From: CAYYKD01 sp964471825
GTDB lineage: Bacteria > Spirochaetota > GWE2-31-10 > CAYYKD01
Direction: 5' to 3'
Assembly: GCA_964471825.1 (NCBI GenBank)
Contig: CAYYKD010000006.1
Coordinates: 62,001 to 126,000, forward strand
Length of the DNA: 64,000 nt
Shown: piece by piece, positions 62,111 through 64,000 of the stretch
Position numbering within the stretch: the first letter of the stretch is position 1
Layout of the letters: each line of letters opens with the position of its first letter
Program-made: the position numbers and the translations under genes
Notes under the pieces: generated by a model
What the model was told of the DNA's origin: nothing
Database searches by the model: none
Seen by the model: only the letters and a program-made list of their open reading frames with translations

Positions 62111-62141
62111 TTGACTAAACATAAAAAATATTAAATATATT
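62111..62141 (+). promoter_or_regulatory. Possible promoter for the CHI-like gene
   Basis: TTGACT (62111-62116) and TATATT (62136-62141) with a long 19-bp spacer, or a weaker AATATA with 17 bp. The gene's ribosome binding site AAGGAGAGATT follows. Confidence 0.3.
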
Positions 62142-62159
62142 GATATATAAGGAGAGATT

Positions 62160-62723
62160 ATGCGAAAATTCTATTTAATTTGTTTGTTAATTTTAATTTT
62201 TTCAGTTCAGGGCTTTGCTCTGGATATCGGCGGTGTAAAGATTCCTGATAGTTTAAGTGTCTCGGGGACAGATCTACAGCTAAATGGAGCAGGGATTAGA
62301 ACAAAGGTTGTTATTAAGGTATACGCAGGGGCATTGTATCTTCAGAATAGAACTTCTGACTTTAATGTAATTATGAATGCCGATGAAAAGATGGCAATAA
62401 GACTTCATTTCATCTATGACGGCGGTGTTGATGGTATTAAACTTCAGGAAGCCTGGAATGAGGGGTTTAAAAATGCCGCTGTAAACACAGCAGGTTTAAA
62501 GAAAGAGATCGACCAGTTCAATTCATATTTTAAAAAGAAGGCAATGAAGAATGACATCTACGATATTACCTATTCTCCTGAGGAGGGAATGAGTGTTATA
62601 ATAAATAATACTTTAATGGGTAGAATCCCCGGTAAGGAATTTAAGAAGGCTGTCTTTGGTATATGGTTATCAGAGAAAACTGCTCTTCCGGTTCTGCGAA
62701 AAGCAATGCTTGGTATTAAGTAG
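62160..62723 (+). CDS. Secreted chalcone-isomerase-like protein
   Basis: 187 aa with a signal peptide (1-20, ending GFALD). The mature part has the bacterial chalcone-isomerase-like pattern: VKIPDSLSVSGTDLQLNGAGIRTKVVIKVYAGALYL, LHFIYDGGVDGIKLQEAWNEGF, and KEFKKAVFGIWLSEK. In these bacteria the domain probably binds a fatty acid or another small lipid, not flavonoids; the plant catalytic residues are not expected. AAGGAGAG precedes the ATG. A strong hairpin terminator follows. Confidence 0.8.
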   Translation: MRKFYLICLLILIFSVQGFALDIGGVKIPDSLSVSGTDLQLNGAGIRTKVVIKVYAGALYLQNRTSDFNVIMNADEKMAIRLHFIYDGGVDGIKLQEAWNEGFKNAAVNTAGLKKEIDQFNSYFKKKAMKNDIYDITYSPEEGMSVIINNTLMGRIPGKEFKKAVFGIWLSEKTALPVLRKAMLGIK

Positions 62724-62735
62724 AATTAACTAAAT

Positions 62736-62771
62736 GAGGACTCTTCTAGTAGTCCTCGATTTTTATTTTTC
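62736..62771 (+). terminator. Rho-independent terminator, overlapping the end of the convergent gene
   Basis: GAGGACT (62736-62742) pairs with AGTCCTC (62751-62757), followed by GATTTTTATTTTT. It ends the CHI-like gene. The stem lies across the stop codon of the minus-strand DUF4097-like gene. Confidence 0.75.
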
Positions 62772-63861
62772 CGCTTCCTGTTGAGATTAACAGATTATGT
62801 GTACCCTTTCCTGTAACGCCCTTTATCATGGTATAGTTGATCTGTTCAAATTTAATAGAGGTCTTTTTTAGATCAGCTTTACTTAGGTTACCTGATATTT
62901 TAATTGTTGAGTCTATCATTTTACTAATTGATGCTTTAATATTTCCATTTGCCGTTTTTAAAGTTGTGCCGGACTCATTAATTGTTATTACCTCTGCATC
63001 TATGTTACCTCTGTTAGTCTCAGCATAGATTATATCTCCGGAATTTACAATAGATATGCTGCCATTTCCATTTTTTACCCTGATTTCACCTGAGCTGTCA
63101 GTAATACTAACCCTTCCAAATCCCGTGTAGGCCTCAATCAGTCCCTTTGAGTTTTCCACCTTAATCCAACCGATAGAAGTTGAGAGGTTTATTTCCCCTT
63201 CGCACTGAGTTGCCTTAATATACCCCGATTCTGAGCTTAGATTTATTTTTCCTGTAACATTATCTGCTGTTGTCCAGAGATTATTATTATATGTATTTAC
63301 TGTGCCCTCAACATTATCAAGTTTTATTCTACCGCCTATAGTTGAAATATTAAGGTCACCCAGAATGTTTTCACATCGAACTCCGCCGTTATAGGTAACA
63401 ATCATTAGATTGCCTGTATGGTTATTTACTCTTATATCTCCGCTGTGAGATATTATCTGTGAGCTGCCTAGAGTTCTGTTTGTTGTTATAAATCCATTCA
63501 TTGTTGAAATATCTTTTATTGGTGTTGATGATGGTAGCTTTATATTTAAAAATACCGAGATTCTATCAGGCTGAATGGACGCGTCATAGATGGTCTTAAT
63601 AAGTATTCCCCCTTCAATAGGTGTTCCGATTATTGATACTTTGTGAAGTTCATTTTTTGTTTCGCTTGACCATGATACCTTTAATGCAGTTATCTGTACG
63701 AAGTCCATATTCCATGAGTCAACTTCAATGTTACCATTCAGATTCTCAATAGATATAAAATTATCGGGAGCAATTTTTATAATCCCTTCAAATTTGTCCT
63801 GAGGGAATATAAGAAATGAGTTCAGTAATATAAATATTAAAAAATATAGTTTTAATTTCAC
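62746..63861 (-). CDS. Secreted DUF4097-like beta-solenoid protein
   Basis: 371 aa from the GTG at 63861, with GAGGTAAC before it. The signal peptide is about 1-20 (ending FPQD). The body repeats an [IV]x[VI]xxxxGxI pattern: NGNIEVDSWNMDF, NGFITTNRTLGS, SGDIRVNNHTGN, NGGVRCENILGDL, GGRIKLDNVEGTV, SGEIRVKNGNGSI, TGSGKIKIEDY. It is a DUF4097/adhesin-like solenoid. The opening IEVDSWNMDFVQITA resembles IKIYGWSKDIIDINT in the lipoprotein at 52016, so the two are relatives. The last 139 bases of the window show no further gene. Confidence 0.72.
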   Translation of the reverse strand: MKLKLYFLIFILLNSFLIFPQDKFEGIIKIAPDNFISIENLNGNIEVDSWNMDFVQITALKVSWSSETKNELHKVSIIGTPIEGGILIKTIYDASIQPDRISVFLNIKLPSSTPIKDISTMNGFITTNRTLGSSQIISHSGDIRVNNHTGNLMIVTYNGGVRCENILGDLNISTIGGRIKLDNVEGTVNTYNNNLWTTADNVTGKINLSSESGYIKATQCEGEINLSTSIGWIKVENSKGLIEAYTGFGRVSITDSSGEIRVKNGNGSISIVNSGDIIYAETNRGNIDAEVITINESGTTLKTANGNIKASISKMIDSTIKISGNLSKADLKKTSIKFEQINYTMIKGVTGKGTHNLLISTGSGKIKIEDY

Positions 63862-64000
63862 TAGGTTACCTCATATATAAAAAAAGTTATCTAATATTGC
63901 AATTTTGATAAGCAATTTCTGTGCCTATGCATTTCTGTTGTTTTACTGTTTTAGAGTTACAGAAATTATTTTTTTTTACATGTAGAGTGTAGATTTTGTA

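Noticed and set aside
1..64000. tRNA, rRNA, CRISPR or prophage
   Set aside because: I scanned the intergenic spaces for TPsiC-arm motifs, spaced repeats and phage gene sets, and none were convincing.

Overview
The window is AT-rich bacterial chromosome, most likely from a spirochaete (Spirochaetota); this is an inference. It rests on the truncated acidic gene at 1-1499, whose N-terminus resembles the spirochaetal flagellar-collar protein FlcA, on several putative lipoproteins with loose lipoboxes, and on a kinase-ATPase-GAF-cyclase polyprotein of the type common in spirochaetes. Three runs of exactly ten N (33804, 40983, 60446) show a draft scaffold, probably metagenomic. I found no rRNA, tRNA, CRISPR array, prophage or complete transposase gene.

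Layout. 1-13139 is signalling and envelope: the FlcA-like gene, a secreted CBM48-like protein, a membrane hybrid histidine kinase, the 1786-aa kinase/cyclase polyprotein and three small membrane proteins (two are tandem Yip1-like paralogues). 13346-16701 is an asd-lysA-plsC operon. 16738-21562 holds an Ig-like lipoprotein, a CDF metal exporter behind an iteron-like promoter region, and a 1022-aa STAND-type ATPase. 21700-26880 is a run of tyrA, galE, a cyclic-nucleotide-binding protein, a UDP-sugar pyrophosphorylase and a secreted NlpC/P60-like protein. purB, an OmpA-like protein, a WG-repeat protein and an ornithine-type decarboxylase follow.

33172-41560 is a same-strand cluster: pta, a CarS/DUF46-type cytidylyltransferase, proS, a 50-aa coiled-coil protein, aroC and metH (metH is split by an N gap). 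41569-50247 has an M48 peptidase, an S51 cyanophycinase-like peptidase, two related lipoproteins flanking pcnB, and a DEAD-box helicase. 50662-63861 has a HEAT-repeat protein, two DUF4097-like proteins, a mutarotase-like protein, an acyl-ligase/ACP/acyltransferase fusion, an NFACT protein, a chemoreceptor, a UmuD-like protein without a visible UmuC, a dolichol-kinase-family protein and a chalcone-isomerase-like protein.

The genes suggest cAMP signalling (class III cyclase at 5633-10993, cNMP-binding effector at 23617), a varied phospholipid toolkit (two LPLAT domains, a CarS-like enzyme, a polyprenol-kinase-like enzyme) and aspartate-family, aromatic and C1 metabolism. The most notable non-coding signals are a dispersed family of short palindromic, MITE-like elements with end consensus GAGGCTCTTGCAAAAA (one full 181-bp copy flanked by TAAG, one hairpin with a compensatory base-pair change), a perfect 10-4-10 palindrome over a promoter -10 at 44171-44194, four AATATTGATATT dyads before the CDF gene, and a hairpin at the predicted 5' end of the asd mRNA. 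Many intergenic stretches also carry perfect 12-18 bp tandem duplications.
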